Shown one piece after another: positions 9,361 through 18,573 of a stretch of DNA of 39,922 nucleotides. Origin of the DNA: an uncultured Desulfosporosinus sp. (GTDB taxonomy: Bacteria > Bacillota > Desulfitobacteriia > Desulfitobacteriales > Desulfitobacteriaceae); contig CAKMJS010000142.1 in NCBI GenBank assembly GCA_927405585.1, positions 1 through 39,922 on the forward strand. The letters run 5' to 3'. The translations under genes were made by a program, and so were the position numbers. The notes under the pieces are model-generated. The model was not told where the DNA came from. It made no database searches and saw nothing but the letters and a program-made list of their open reading frames with translations. Every line of letters starts with the position of its first letter. Position 1 is the stretch's first letter.

Positions 9361-9575
9361 CGCGGTACCACCTTTATTGCTTACGCCAACTTGATGTTAC
9401 AGATTCATTCCGCAACATTCCGCATAACGGTGGAAACCGTCTGATTCATCATCAGAGCATCACGACTGGGTTTCTGATATCGGGTGAGGAAAAACTCTCA
9501 GCATTTGCTTCTCTCTCTGAACACCACCGTATACCATACTAGGTCGATCATATGCAATAGTCCATATCCAGTTGA
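9313..9575 (-). promoter_or_regulatory. T-box leader, probably proline-responsive, controlling proC-proB
   Basis: Read on the minus strand the region holds the T-box core AAGGTGGTACCGCGG (complement of 9361-9375), just before an intrinsic terminator. Upstream are stem-I features: AGTA, an AGAGAG bulge sequence and an apical TGCTGAGAG. Uncharged tRNA binding would stabilise the antiterminator and allow proC-proB expression. A GAA-ACCC-AG stretch about 9463-9473 could present CCC (proline) as the specifier, which fits the downstream genes, but I could not fold stem I fully. TATACT near 9560 is a possible -10 box; the leader begins within the leuB-proC gap. Confidence 0.85.
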
Positions 9576-9617
9576 GTATACCCTAACTCACTCATCTAAC
9601 CTTTTCAAGGGCCTTCT

Positions 9618-10685
9618 CTAAATCTTACTAAGCTTCTCAACAATAGCATTTCCCATTTCCCGAGTACCTAATACTATATCGCCTGGTTTTGCTAAATCTG
9701 GAGTCCGGTAGCCATCTGCTAAGACGGCTTCAACCGCACGTTCAATCATTTGCGCTTCTTCCTCTAATTCAAACGAATACCGCAACATTAAAGCTCCTGA
9801 GAGGACTGTTGCTAAAGGATTCGCAATATTTTGCCCAGCAATATCGGGTGCCGAGCCATGAGACGGCTCATAGAGTCCTTTTTTGCCATTTAAGCTGGCC
9901 GAAGGTACCATGCCAATAGACCCACCTAGCATTGAAGCCAAGTCCGTCAGAATATCTCCGAACATATTCTCCGTTACAATAACATCAAATTGATTCGGGC
10001 GAAGGACTAATTGCATCGCTGCATTGTCTACATACAAATGGGTTAACTCAACGTTTGGAAAGTCTTTAGCAATTTCAACGGTAATCTCACGCCAGAAACG
10101 GGATGATTCTAGCACATTCGCTTTATCAACCGAACAAAGTTTCCCACGACGCTTCTCAGCCATTTGGAAGCCTAGCTCTACAATGCGACGGATCTCTTCT
10201 TCAGAATAAATCAAAATGTCATAAGCGCTTAATGGGTTGGTCTTTCTGCCCTTCTCTCCGAAATAAAGTCCACCAGTCAGCTCTCGCAAAACGACTAGAT
10301 CAACATCCTTGACTACCTCAGGTCGCAGGGTAGAAGCATTGATCAACATAGGGCTCACTTTCACCGGTCGGATATTCGCGTAAAGGCCTAATGCCTTTCT
10401 AATCTTGAGAAGGCCTCCCAATTCTGGGCGTTCTTGCGCTGGAAGGGTATCCCATTTAGGACCACCTACGGAACCCATGAGAATCGCATCTGCTGCCTGA
10501 GCCGCTGCTAGCGTTTCATCGGGTAACGCCTTGCCCACTCCATCAATCCCAGCACCGCCGATTAAGCCGTACTCAAAATTCAGGTTAGTTGATCGTCCTT
10601 TTAACACTGCTTCTAAAACTTGAACCGCTACTGGCGTAATCTCTGTTCCAATGCCGTCACCCGGGAGAACCAAAACATTAGGCAT
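9618..10685 (-). CDS. leuB: 3-isopropylmalate dehydrogenase
   Basis: Oxidative decarboxylation of 3-isopropylmalate in leucine synthesis. The N-terminus [16 protein letters not shown], the GSVGGPKWD segment, the [18 protein letters not shown] signature and the [13 protein letters not shown] motif are all present. The ATG at 10685 gives 355 aa and is preceded by GGGAG at 9 bases; an in-frame ATG six codons earlier lies inside leuD without a better site. It overlaps the end of leuD by 8 bases and is the last gene of the ilv-leu operon. Confidence 0.97.
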   Translation of the reverse strand: MPNVLVLPGDGIGTEITPVAVQVLEAVLKGRSTNLNFEYGLIGGAGIDGVGKALPDETLAAAQAADAILMGSVGGPKWDTLPAQERPELGGLLKIRKALGLYANIRPVKVSPMLINASTLRPEVVKDVDLVVLRELTGGLYFGEKGRKTNPLSAYDILIYSEEEIRRIVELGFQMAEKRRGKLCSVDKANVLESSRFWREITVEIAKDFPNVELTHLYVDNAAMQLVLRPNQFDVIVTENMFGDILTDLASMLGGSIGMVPSASLNGKKGLYEPSHGSAPDIAGQNIANPLATVLSGALMLRYSFELEEEAQMIERAVEAVLADGYRTPDLAKPGDIVLGTREMGNAIVEKLSKI

Positions 10686-11166
10686 TCTTATTTCTCCCTT
10701 CAATATACGGAATTAGCCCACCCGCACGAATCAAGTCCTGCATAAAGGGAGGGAAGGAATTCGCCTGATACTTCATATTCGTTGTCCTATTTTGAATAAT
10801 TCCTGTTGCCAAGTCGACTTCTACCTCATCACCTTGAGATATTCCCGCCACAGCCTCTGCGCATTCCAAGATTGGTAAACCAATATTTAACGAATTGCGA
10901 TAAAAAATCCGGGCAAAGGATTCTGCAATCACTACTTTTATACCACAGGCCTTAATGGCGATAGGAGCATGCTCACGCGAGGAACCGCAACCAAAGTTTT
11001 TGCCGCCAACCATAACGTCCTCAGCCTTAACGTCCTGAGCAAACAAAGTACCTGCATCTTCCATGCAATGTGCCGCCAGATGTTCAGGCGTTGATTTATT
11101 TAAATATCGAGCTGGCAAAATGATATCCGTGTCGATGTCATGTCCAAATTTCCACGCTTTCCCCAA
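10678..11166 (-). CDS. leuD: 3-isopropylmalate dehydratase small subunit
   Basis: Small subunit of the aconitase-like isomerase that converts 2- to 3-isopropylmalate. At 162 aa it belongs to the short LeuD group and carries the swivel-domain signature [15 protein letters not shown]. It starts with TTG at 11166, nine bases after GGAGG, one base after the leuC stop, so it is coupled to leuC. The C-terminus overlaps leuB. Confidence 0.95.
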   Translation of the reverse strand: MGKAWKFGHDIDTDIILPARYLNKSTPEHLAAHCMEDAGTLFAQDVKAEDVMVGGKNFGCGSSREHAPIAIKACGIKVVIAESFARIFYRNSLNIGLPILECAEAVAGISQGDEVEVDLATGIIQNRTTNMKYQANSFPPFMQDLIRAGGLIPYIEGRNKNA

Positions 11167-11167
11167 T

Positions 11168-12433
11168 CTAAGACACCTCCTCTGGATGAGCTATTTGTCC
11201 CTTGATAGCGGATGCCGCGGCGACCGCTGGACCTGCTAAGTAGACTTCACTTTCTACATGCCCCATACGTCCTACGAAATTCCGATTCGTGGTCGATACG
11301 GCGCGCTCCCCTTTGGCCAAAATCCCCATGTGACCACCCAGACAAGGACCACAGGTCGGTGTACTGACAGCAACTCCTGCCTCAATCAAGGTGTCGATAA
11401 TTCCTTCACGCATCGCGTCTCTCATAATGGTTTGTGTTCCTGGGAAAACCAAACAGCGGATTTCCGGATGAACTTTCTTACCACGCAGAAGGTCCGCCGC
11501 GATCCGTAGATCTTCCAGTCGACCATTCGTGCAGGACCCGATCACGACTTGATCAATCTTAATCCCACTCGCTTCTTGGACTGATTTAGCGTTTTCCGGA
11601 GAATGGGGGGCGGACACTTGCAGCGGGATCTCCGAGACGTCAAATTCTTGGATTTCCAGGTAATGAGCGTCTAAATCACTATAATGGAGAGGATACGAGC
11701 GACGTGCTCGTCCTTCAAGATAAGCAAACGTCTTGTCATCCGGCGCGATAATTCCATTTTTCGCACCAGCTTCAATCGCCATATTGCAGATTGTAAACCG
11801 ATTATCCATGGATAAGGCTGCTATTCCTTCTCCAGCAAATTCCATAGCTCGGTAGCGGGCCCCATCGACACCCAATTTTCCAATCAGATAGAGGATGAGA
11901 TCTTTTCCACCGACCCACTTTTGGAACCGGGTCCCATGGAAGATAAATTTCATAGATTCCGGAACACGAAACCAAGCTTCCCCCGTCGCTAACCCAGCTG
12001 CGAAATCGGTGCTCCCAACCCCAGTGGCAAATGCGCCAACCGCGCCATAAGTGCAAGTATGGGAATCAGCGCCAATAATGAGGTCTCCTGGTAACGTGAG
12101 TCCTTGTTCGGGCAGCAGACAATGTTCAATACCCATCTGTCCTACTTCAAAATAGTGTTCAATCTGCTGTTCACGAGCAAAGTCTCGCATAAATTTGCAT
12201 TGCTCGGCCGATAAAAGATCTTTATTAGGCGCAAAATGATCTGGAACAAGGGCGACCTTTTTACGATCGAATACCTTTTTCGCTCCAAACTTAGCAAACT
12301 CTTTTATTCCCACAGGAGCTGTAATATCATTGCCTAAGACAAGATCCAACTTTGCGGTAATCAGTTGCCCCGGAACGACTGAATCCAGTCCAGCATGTTG
12401 CGCCAGAATCTTTTCTGAGATGGTCATCGACAT
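11168..12433 (-). CDS. leuC: 3-isopropylmalate dehydratase large subunit
   Basis: 421-aa large subunit holding the 4Fe-4S cluster. Cluster-ligand motifs are GSCTNGR and [20 protein letters not shown] near the middle is the other aconitase signature. The length matches the shorter LeuC type that pairs with a separate ~160-aa LeuD. The ATG at 12433 follows GGGAG at about 8 bases. It lies 17 bases after leuA. Confidence 0.96.
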   Translation of the reverse strand: MSMTISEKILAQHAGLDSVVPGQLITAKLDLVLGNDITAPVGIKEFAKFGAKKVFDRKKVALVPDHFAPNKDLLSAEQCKFMRDFAREQQIEHYFEVGQMGIEHCLLPEQGLTLPGDLIIGADSHTCTYGAVGAFATGVGSTDFAAGLATGEAWFRVPESMKFIFHGTRFQKWVGGKDLILYLIGKLGVDGARYRAMEFAGEGIAALSMDNRFTICNMAIEAGAKNGIIAPDDKTFAYLEGRARRSYPLHYSDLDAHYLEIQEFDVSEIPLQVSAPHSPENAKSVQEASGIKIDQVVIGSCTNGRLEDLRIAADLLRGKKVHPEIRCLVFPGTQTIMRDAMREGIIDTLIEAGVAVSTPTCGPCLGGHMGILAKGERAVSTTNRNFVGRMGHVESEVYLAGPAVAAASAIKGQIAHPEEVS

Positions 12434-12450
12434 AGTTCTTACTCCCTCCC

Positions 12451-13983
12451 TTAGCTCGCATTTCCCTCTCGAATCTTAATCCAGCCTCGTCCGTATGCGC
12501 GGTTGACGGCTTGGAGATAACCTAACACGCTGGCTTCGATAATGTCTGTGCTCACTCCACGGCCACCCACCATATTGTCTCCAAACTTAACGGTCACCGT
12601 TACCTCTCCTTGAGCATCTTCTCCTCCATCAATGGCCTGCAGCGAGTAGTGAATCAATTTACCTTCAGTTCCTAGAACTTTATCGATAGCCTTAAAGGCC
12701 GCATCAACCGGTCCATCGCCACAGGTTGCGTCTTTTAAACGCTCTCCGTTAACCATGAGCCCGACCGTTGCGGTAGGAATAAGATGTGTTCCGCTCGAGA
12801 CTTGGAAATAATCTAAGCGAATCTGATCTTCTTTCTCTGCTTTCAAATCCACCAAGGAGAACAAATCGGCAGTTGTTACTTCGCGCTTCCGATCGGCCAG
12901 TGCTTTAAATCGAGTAAAAACCTCTTCGAATTGGCTTTCCTCTAACTCTATCCCGAGATCCGTAAAGCGCTGATGAACCGCATGTCGCCCAGAGTGTTTA
13001 CCTAAAACAATCGATTCTGCATCAATTCCTATATCGCGCGGTGACATAATTTCATAAGTGGACCGATCTTTAAGCATACCATCTTGGTGAATGCCCGATT
13101 CATGGGCAAACGCGTTTTTACCCACAATAGCCTTGTTATGCTGAATCACCATACCGGTTAATCGGCTGACTAATTGACTCGTTCTGGCAATCTCCGTCAT
13201 CACAATCGATGTATCCGCATCAAATTGGTCCCTGCGAGTGTGCAGAGCCATGACCAGTTCCTCTAGAGCAGCATTTCCGGCTCGTTCTCCGATTCCATTG
13301 ACTGTACACTCCAGTTGATGAACCCCCACTCCAACAGCAGCCAAGGAATTGGCAACCGCCAGACCCAAATCATTGTGGCAGTGTACACTTACTTTAACAT
13401 TCTCGATCCCAGTCGTACGCTCCATCACCGCTCGCAAAAAGGCAGCATACTCTTCGGGTGTCGCATAGCCTACAGTATCGGGTATATTGAGTACCGTAGC
13501 GCCTGCTTTGATAACCCCCGAAAAAACTCTTGCCAAAAAGTCCACATCACTGCGAGAAGCATCCTCTGCACTGAATTCCACATTACTAACTTTTGATTTA
13601 GCTAATCGTACTGCTTGGATGGCTTGTTCCAATACTTCTTCTGGCGATTTATTCAGTTTATAAAGCATATGAATCGGTGATGTCGCAATAAAGGTATGAA
13701 TACGTGGGAACTCTCCACCCGAGAGAGCTTCCCAAGCACATTCAATATCTTTGGCGTTAGCCCGTGCTAAGCCAGCCACACTCACATTTCTTACTTCTTT
13801 CGCAATACGGCGCACTCCCTCAAAATCACCCAGGGAGGAAATCGGAAATCCTGCTTCGAGAACGTTAACGCCCAGCTTCGCTAATTGACGAGCAATTTGC
13901 AATTTCTCATCTGAATTCAGTGCAACTCCTGGCGATTGTTCGCCATCTCTCAGAGTAGTATCAAAGATCTCGATCCGACGCAT
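12451..13983 (-). CDS. leuA: 2-isopropylmalate synthase
   Basis: Condenses acetyl-CoA with 2-oxoisovalerate, the committed step of leucine synthesis. The N-terminal DRE-TIM barrel begins [12 protein letters not shown] (residues 8-19), with metal-binding [19 protein letters not shown] and [13 protein letters not shown]-terminal LeuA regulatory domain (about 390-505), the site of leucine feedback, is complete; at 510 aa the protein is full length. The ATG follows GGAGG at 7 bases. A 56-base gap separates it from ilvC. Confidence 0.96.
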   Translation of the reverse strand: MRRIEIFDTTLRDGEQSPGVALNSDEKLQIARQLAKLGVNVLEAGFPISSLGDFEGVRRIAKEVRNVSVAGLARANAKDIECAWEALSGGEFPRIHTFIATSPIHMLYKLNKSPEEVLEQAIQAVRLAKSKVSNVEFSAEDASRSDVDFLARVFSGVIKAGATVLNIPDTVGYATPEEYAAFLRAVMERTTGIENVKVSVHCHNDLGLAVANSLAAVGVGVHQLECTVNGIGERAGNAALEELVMALHTRRDQFDADTSIVMTEIARTSQLVSRLTGMVIQHNKAIVGKNAFAHESGIHQDGMLKDRSTYEIMSPRDIGIDAESIVLGKHSGRHAVHQRFTDLGIELEESQFEEVFTRFKALADRKREVTTADLFSLVDLKAEKEDQIRLDYFQVSSGTHLIPTATVGLMVNGERLKDATCGDGPVDAAFKAIDKVLGTEGKLIHYSLQAIDGGEDAQGEVTVTVKFGDNMVGGRGVSTDIIEASVLGYLQAVNRAYGRGWIKIREGNAS

Positions 13984-14039
13984 TCGCCATCCTCCAATTC
14001 TAACCTACCCCACTTCTATAAGGCGGGGGTTCTTCTTAA

Positions 14040-15038
14040 CTACTCGTGCTTCTTAAGCCAGTACATCATTCCTCTTAATTGTTCCCCGACTTTTTCAATG
14101 AGATGATTTTCGCCGTTGCGAGTCATTGCGTTAAAGGCTGGTCGATTTGCTTGGTTTTCAAGTAACCACGCTTTTGCAAACGTTCCATCTTGGATTTCTT
14201 CTAGCACTTTTTTCATTTCTTTGCGTGTTTCTTGATTAATAATCCGTTTACCTACGGTCATATCCCCATACTGAGCGGTATCGGAAACTGAATAGCGCAT
14301 CCAACCAATGCCGCCTTCATACATCAAGTCAACAATCAGTTTAAGTTCATGTAGGCATTCAAAGTAAGCTATTTCCGGCTGATAGCCTGCTTCTACCAAC
14401 GTGTCAAAGCCAGCTTTAACCAGTTCTGTGGCTCCTCCACAAAGAACTGCTTGCTCTCCGAACAAGTCCGTAACCGTTTCTTCGCCAAAGGTTGTTTCCA
14501 GAACGCCAGCCTTTGTAGAACCAATTCCCTTTGCATAGGCTAGGGCGAATTCTTTGGCTTTGCCAGTGGCATCTTGGTGGACCGCAATCAAGGCTGGTAC
14601 CCCCGCACCTTCGGTATAGGTACGACGAACCAAGTGCCCGGGGCTTTTAGGCGCGACCATAAAGACATCGACATCGTCGGGAGGAACAATCTGACCAAAG
14701 TGAATATTAAAGCCGTGAGAAAAGACGAGCGCTTTTCCGGCGGTAAGATGCTCTTTAATTTCGCCATAATAAACCTTACTTTGGGTCTCATCGGGAAGCA
14801 AAATTTGGATTACATCCGCTTTCGCAGCGGCCTCTGAAACGGTCATGACTTCGAATCCTGCATCTTCTGCACGCTTCCAGCGCGCACTACCTGGACGAAG
14901 TCCGATCAGAACTTTTAGTCCAGAATCCTTGAGGTTTTGGGCTTGTGAATGCCCTTGGCTCCCATATCCCATCACTGCAATGACTTTCCCTTTTAATAAC
15001 TCTAAATTTGCATCGTCCTCATAATACATCTTTGCCAT
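14040..15038 (-). CDS. ilvC: ketol-acid reductoisomerase
   Basis: Class I (332 aa) NADPH-dependent isomeroreductase of valine, leucine and isoleucine synthesis. The Rossmann motif [12 protein letters not shown] (about residues 24-35) and the metal-binding knotted C-terminal domain ([15 protein letters not shown], then [18 protein letters not shown]) are intact. The ATG follows AAAGGATG with normal spacing. It is the fourth gene of the operon; ilvD, needed for the next step, is absent from the window. Confidence 0.97.
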   Translation of the reverse strand: MAKMYYEDDANLELLKGKVIAVMGYGSQGHSQAQNLKDSGLKVLIGLRPGSARWKRAEDAGFEVMTVSEAAAKADVIQILLPDETQSKVYYGEIKEHLTAGKALVFSHGFNIHFGQIVPPDDVDVFMVAPKSPGHLVRRTYTEGAGVPALIAVHQDATGKAKEFALAYAKGIGSTKAGVLETTFGEETVTDLFGEQAVLCGGATELVKAGFDTLVEAGYQPEIAYFECLHELKLIVDLMYEGGIGWMRYSVSDTAQYGDMTVGKRIINQETRKEMKKVLEEIQDGTFAKAWLLENQANRPAFNAMTRNGENHLIEKVGEQLRGMMYWLKKHE

Positions 15039-15113
15039 TTTTTATAACATCCTTTCAACTATGAGCCTTTCACTAACTTGGCCATATATACTATAACACG
15101 CCACGTTAAATTC

Positions 15114-15593
15114 TTAAACTTCAGAACGTAAAATGGCAATTTTCCCAGTCCGCACCAACTCTAATAGACCATAGGGGCGAATCGCATTCACAAAGGCATC
15201 GATTTTAGCAATGTCCCCTGTTAACTCAACGGTAATATTGCTTCTACCCATATCCACGACTCGACCCCGGAATACTTCGACCGTCTGGAGAACCACTGAT
15301 CGGGTTTCCGCGCTCACTTCAATACGTATTAGGGCAAGCTCGCGATCAACAACACTTTCTCCGGTCAAATCCGTGACAGAGTGCACAACCACCAGTTTAC
15401 TGAGTTGATTTCTCACTTGCTCAATAACTTGGTCATCTCCGTTGACAACAATCGTCATCCTCGAAACCTCAGGATCTTCCGTCTGACAAACTGTAAGGCT
15501 ATCAATGTTATACCCCCTGCGAGCGAACAATCCCGCTACCCGGATTAGAACTCCAGGGTGGTTCTCCACTAGAACTGCAAGTGTATGCAACAT
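15114..15593 (-). CDS. ilvN: acetolactate synthase small (regulatory) subunit
   Basis: 159 aa with an N-terminal ACT domain (LAVLVENHPGVLIRVAGLF) that binds the branched-chain feedback inhibitor, followed by the ALS small-subunit C-terminal domain (LVRTGKIAILR at the end). The ATG begins two bases after tandem TAA codons at the end of ilvB, and GAGG inside ilvB serves as its ribosome site. It is translationally linked to the catalytic subunit. The alternative symbol ilvH is equally usable. Confidence 0.95.
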   Translation of the reverse strand: MLHTLAVLVENHPGVLIRVAGLFARRGYNIDSLTVCQTEDPEVSRMTIVVNGDDQVIEQVRNQLSKLVVVHSVTDLTGESVVDRELALIRIEVSAETRSVVLQTVEVFRGRVVDMGRSNITVELTGDIAKIDAFVNAIRPYGLLELVRTGKIAILRSEV

Positions 15594-15597
15594 GTTA

Positions 15598-17286
15598 TTA
15601 CCTCACTATCATTTCAGTAATTTCTTTACCCGGTGGAACGAGGGGCAAAACTGCTTCATCGGGAGAGATCGTAAAGTTTACCAACACAGGTCCGGGATGG
15701 TTGATCGCCTGTGAAATTGCAGTTCTAACCTGATCAGGGGAATCAACATTGATGCCCAGCATTCCATAGGCCTCCGCCACTTTGACAAAATCCGGATTTC
15801 CCTCGAGCTGTATTGAACTGAGACGTCCCTCATAAAACGTTTTCTGCCATTGACGAACCATACCCAAGACGCCATTGTTTAGTAAGATAATTTTAATAGG
15901 AAGTTTATTCTGAGCGATGGTCCCTAACTCCTGGATCGACATCTGTAAGGACCCGTCTCCGGTGATCAAAACCACTAAATCGTCTGGACGAGCAAATTGT
16001 GCACCGACAGCGGCTGGAAGTCCATAACCCATAGCGCCTAGCCCACAACTGGTCGCATAATTGCGTGGATGTGTTGTTGGATAATACTGAGCTGCCCACA
16101 TTTGATGCTGTCCAACATCGGTAGTGATGATCGTATTCTCACTAGCCAGCTCTCCCAGACATTCGATCACCATTTGAGGTGTCAGTCTGTTCAAGTCATA
16201 ACTCAACGCATGATCTTTCTTCCAAACCCGTAATCGAGTCCACCATTCTGTAACTTGAGGAACCGTTGAGTCCGGTAAAGACTCGAGCACTTCTTCCAGC
16301 ACCTTACGTGCATCCCCAACGATCTGTATATTTGTTTTGACCACTTTACTAATTTCCACGGGATCAATATCGATATGAATGACTTTTGCTTTAGTGGCAA
16401 AACGATGACCCAACCCGCTGGTCACTCGGTCATCAAAGCGAACCCCCACTGCAATCAACAAATCACAATCATCTACAGCATAGTTCGCTGTCACGGTACC
16501 GTGCATCCCAACCATACCTAATAAATTAGGATGTCCGAAAGGTAGGCTACCTACGCCCATTAACGTTGTGACCACAGGTAAATCAGCTTTTTCTGCTAAC
16601 TGTCTGATAGCCCCTTCTGCACCTGCGGTGACGACACCGCCCCCAGCATAAAGAACCGGCTTCTTGCAATCTGAGAGGGCCTTTACCACTTCTTCAATCT
16701 TACTATTATTATCCCTACCAAACACTTTGTACCCCTTCAATTTCATATCCGAAGGAAAGGGTTCAACATTTTCCTTGGCTAAGACGTCCTTCGGAAGATC
16801 GATCAGCACAGGTCCTGGTCGTCCTGTTCGGGCAATATAAAAAGCTTCCTTGACAATCCTCGGCAGGTCCCTTGGATCCTTAACTAAATAAGAATGCTTG
16901 GTTATGGGCATCGTAATCCCGATAATATCAACTTCTTGAAAAGAGTCCGATCCGAGCGAGCTCGTAGAAACCTGCCCTGTCAAAACAACTAAGGGTATAG
17001 AGTCCGAATAGGCATTAGCAATACCCGTTACGACATTTGTTGCTCCCGGTCCAGAGGTTGCTAAACATACTCCTACTTTTCCACTGACTCGAGAGTAACC
17101 ATCAGCGGCATAGACTACACCTTGCTCATGACGAGCTAACACATGTCGAATTGGACTATCAAGAAGGGCATCGTATAATGGAAGTAACACTCCACCTGGA
17201 TAACCGAAAATCACGTCAACACCTTCCTGATGCAAGGCATTTAATAAGATAGTAGCCCCTTTTAAGCCTTTCTTTTCTTCACTCAT
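15598..17286 (-). CDS. ilvB: acetolactate synthase large (catalytic) subunit
   Basis: Thiamine-diphosphate enzyme making acetolactate or acetohydroxybutyrate. The catalytic glutamate lies in RHEQG near the N-terminus, the FAD-binding middle domain is present, and the C-terminal TPP motif reads TGDGSLQMSIQEL ... ILLNN. The full domain set gives about 562 aa. GGAGG lies 9 bases before ATG 17286 but only 3 before the in-frame ATG at 17292, so the shorter start is preferred. It is followed immediately by ilvN. Confidence 0.96.
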   Translation of the reverse strand: MSEEKKGLKGATILLNALHQEGVDVIFGYPGGVLLPLYDALLDSPIRHVLARHEQGVVYAADGYSRVSGKVGVCLATSGPGATNVVTGIANAYSDSIPLVVLTGQVSTSSLGSDSFQEVDIIGITMPITKHSYLVKDPRDLPRIVKEAFYIARTGRPGPVLIDLPKDVLAKENVEPFPSDMKLKGYKVFGRDNNSKIEEVVKALSDCKKPVLYAGGGVVTAGAEGAIRQLAEKADLPVVTTLMGVGSLPFGHPNLLGMVGMHGTVTANYAVDDCDLLIAVGVRFDDRVTSGLGHRFATKAKVIHIDIDPVEISKVVKTNIQIVGDARKVLEEVLESLPDSTVPQVTEWWTRLRVWKKDHALSYDLNRLTPQMVIECLGELASENTIITTDVGQHQMWAAQYYPTTHPRNYATSCGLGAMGYGLPAAVGAQFARPDDLVVLITGDGSLQMSIQELGTIAQNKLPIKIILLNNGVLGMVRQWQKTFYEGRLSSIQLEGNPDFVKVAEAYGMLGINVDSPDQVRTAISQAINHPGPVLVNFTISPDEAVLPLVPPGKEITEMIVR

Positions 17287-17345
17287 ACTCATAACCCTCC
17301 CAACTTTAAATTATCCATTTTAACTCTTCAAGGCCTCTAAACCTT

Positions 17346-18218
17346 TTAAATTTCGGGGCCATTGACACGGGTAAGCTCCCGAAAGGCAACGAGAAGTTGT
17401 TTATATACGTTCCCCGGAAGACCAGCTCCGATTTCCCGCCCATCGACCTTAATCACTGGAATTAATTCTGCTGCTGTACCCGTTAGAAAGCACTCATCTG
17501 AAGTATAGAGGTCATGCCGAGTAAATAACTCTTCCTTCGCTTTTATTCCAAGTAGACTTGCGAGTTGTAGCACAGAATCGCGAGTGATGCCTTCAAGTAT
17601 CCCTGCCGAAAGGGGTGGAGTTATTAAGACTCCCTCGCGTACTATAAAAATATTATCGGACGTACCTTCAGCGACATAACCTTCTTGATTAAGCATAATT
17701 CCTTCAACTACACCGGCTTGATTGGCCTCGAGTTTGGCAAGAATATTATTCAGATAATTGAGGGATTTAATCCTAGGGCTCAGTGAATCTGGATTATTGC
17801 GGCGGATGGCCACTGTTTTTACTTCTAAGCCCTGCTCATACATGCTTGGTTCAAAGATTTTAATTTGAGCCGCAATACAAAAGATTGCAGCCTTTGGACA
17901 CTTAACAGGGTCCAGACCCAAATCCCCTTTGCCACGTGAAACCACCAAGCGAATATAGGCATCCTTTAAGTTGTTCTTGCGCAGCGTTTCTAAGACAACC
18001 TCTTGCATTTCATCCTTAGAAATGCCGATGTTCAATTGAATCGATTTCGCTGATTCATAGAGGCGTTTCAGATGTTCGTCTAATTTAAATACTCGACCAT
18101 GATAGGCACGAATCCCTTCGAAAATACCATCTCCATACAAAAAGCCATGGTCGAATACCGATACTTTAGCCTCCTCCTCTGGAACGAACGCTCCATTACA
18201 GTATATAACTAATCCCAT
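17346..18218 (-). CDS. ilvE: branched-chain amino acid aminotransferase
   Basis: Fold-type IV PLP aminotransferase for the last step of Val/Leu/Ile synthesis. The N-terminus (MGLVIYCNGAFVPEEEA), the lysine region (IKSLNYLNNILAKLEANQ) and EGTSDNIFIV are typical. The ATG at 18218 gives 290 aa and lies 8 bases after GGGG; an in-frame ATG at 18236 falls at the foot of the leader terminator without a ribosome site. It heads the ilv-leu operon, behind a ykkC-type riboswitch. A D-amino-acid aminotransferase of the same fold is less likely given the operon. Confidence 0.93.
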   Translation of the reverse strand: MGLVIYCNGAFVPEEEAKVSVFDHGFLYGDGIFEGIRAYHGRVFKLDEHLKRLYESAKSIQLNIGISKDEMQEVVLETLRKNNLKDAYIRLVVSRGKGDLGLDPVKCPKAAIFCIAAQIKIFEPSMYEQGLEVKTVAIRRNNPDSLSPRIKSLNYLNNILAKLEANQAGVVEGIMLNQEGYVAEGTSDNIFIVREGVLITPPLSAGILEGITRDSVLQLASLLGIKAKEELFTRHDLYTSDECFLTGTAAELIPVIKVDGREIGAGLPGNVYKQLLVAFRELTRVNGPEI

Positions 18219-18242
18219 TTCAGCAACCCCTTTCATTTAGTC

Positions 18243-18300
18243 TCAAAAAATTAAATAGCCCAAGCGTAGTCCCTAAATTTCGTGGAACTTTCCGCTTGAG
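18243..18300 (-). terminator. attenuator terminator in the ilvE leader
   Basis: On the minus strand CAAGCG..AGTTCC pairs with GGGACT..CGCTTG around a loop of about ten bases, followed by TTTAATTTTTT. It lies between the ykkC-type aptamer and the ilvE start, so ligand binding upstream could decide whether it forms. Confidence 0.8.
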
Positions 18301-18302
18301 TT

Positions 18303-18395
18303 TTTTCTACTCACGGTGTAAATCCAATCTGGATTCTGTACCGCTCGGACCAGACGGGCTATCCCCGGAACCCTAGGTACACTTCCCTTACTGTT
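18303..18395 (-). promoter_or_regulatory. ykkC-type aptamer, probable ppGpp riboswitch (subtype 2a)
   Basis: Minus-strand bases match the ykkC consensus: ACCTAGGGTTCCGG, then CTGGTCCGAGCGGTACAGA, then ACACCGTGAG. GTGTA before the first block pairs with TACAC at the end, closing P1. ykkC subtypes sense guanidine, ppGpp, PRPP or (d)ADP; the ppGpp class is known in front of branched-chain amino-acid genes in Firmicutes. No guanidine, purine or efflux gene is near, so ppGpp is the best guess from context. It precedes an intrinsic terminator, so high ppGpp would be expected to raise ilv-leu expression. Confidence 0.85.
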
Positions 18396-18426
18396 ATATT
18401 ACATTTATATTACGAACGTTGTGTAT

Positions 18427-18455
18427 ATGATACAGAATCCACTCCCTAGTGTCAA
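18427..18455 (-). promoter_or_regulatory. sigma-A promoter of the ilv-leu operon
   Basis: On the minus strand TTGACA (complement of 18450-18455) and TATCAT (complement of 18427-18432) are separated by 17 bases. Transcription would start near 18420, about 25 bases before the riboswitch. Confidence 0.85.
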
Positions 18456-18496
18456 CCCTTTTTTACTAGGGTATGTTAATAATGCTCAAGATTTTC

Positions 18497-18526
18497 TTGT
18501 CAAAGCCCGACAGCACGAGGTATAAT
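18497..18526 (+). promoter_or_regulatory. sigma-A promoter of hom-thrB
   Basis: TTGTCA (18497-18502) and TATAAT (18521-18526) with an 18-base spacer, about 40 bases upstream of the hom start and divergent from the ilv promoter. Confidence 0.75.
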
Positions 18527-18573
18527 GTCCACTATACAAATACATTTGTTTTTCTAGAAGGAGTTGACTTACT

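Noticed and set aside
9336-9542. Plus-strand 68-codon frame
   Set aside because: It covers the T-box leader read on the other strand, with no coding features.
9313-9575. T-box as a leucine regulator of leuB
   Set aside because: On the minus strand it lies after leuB and directly before proC, so it can only control proC-proB.
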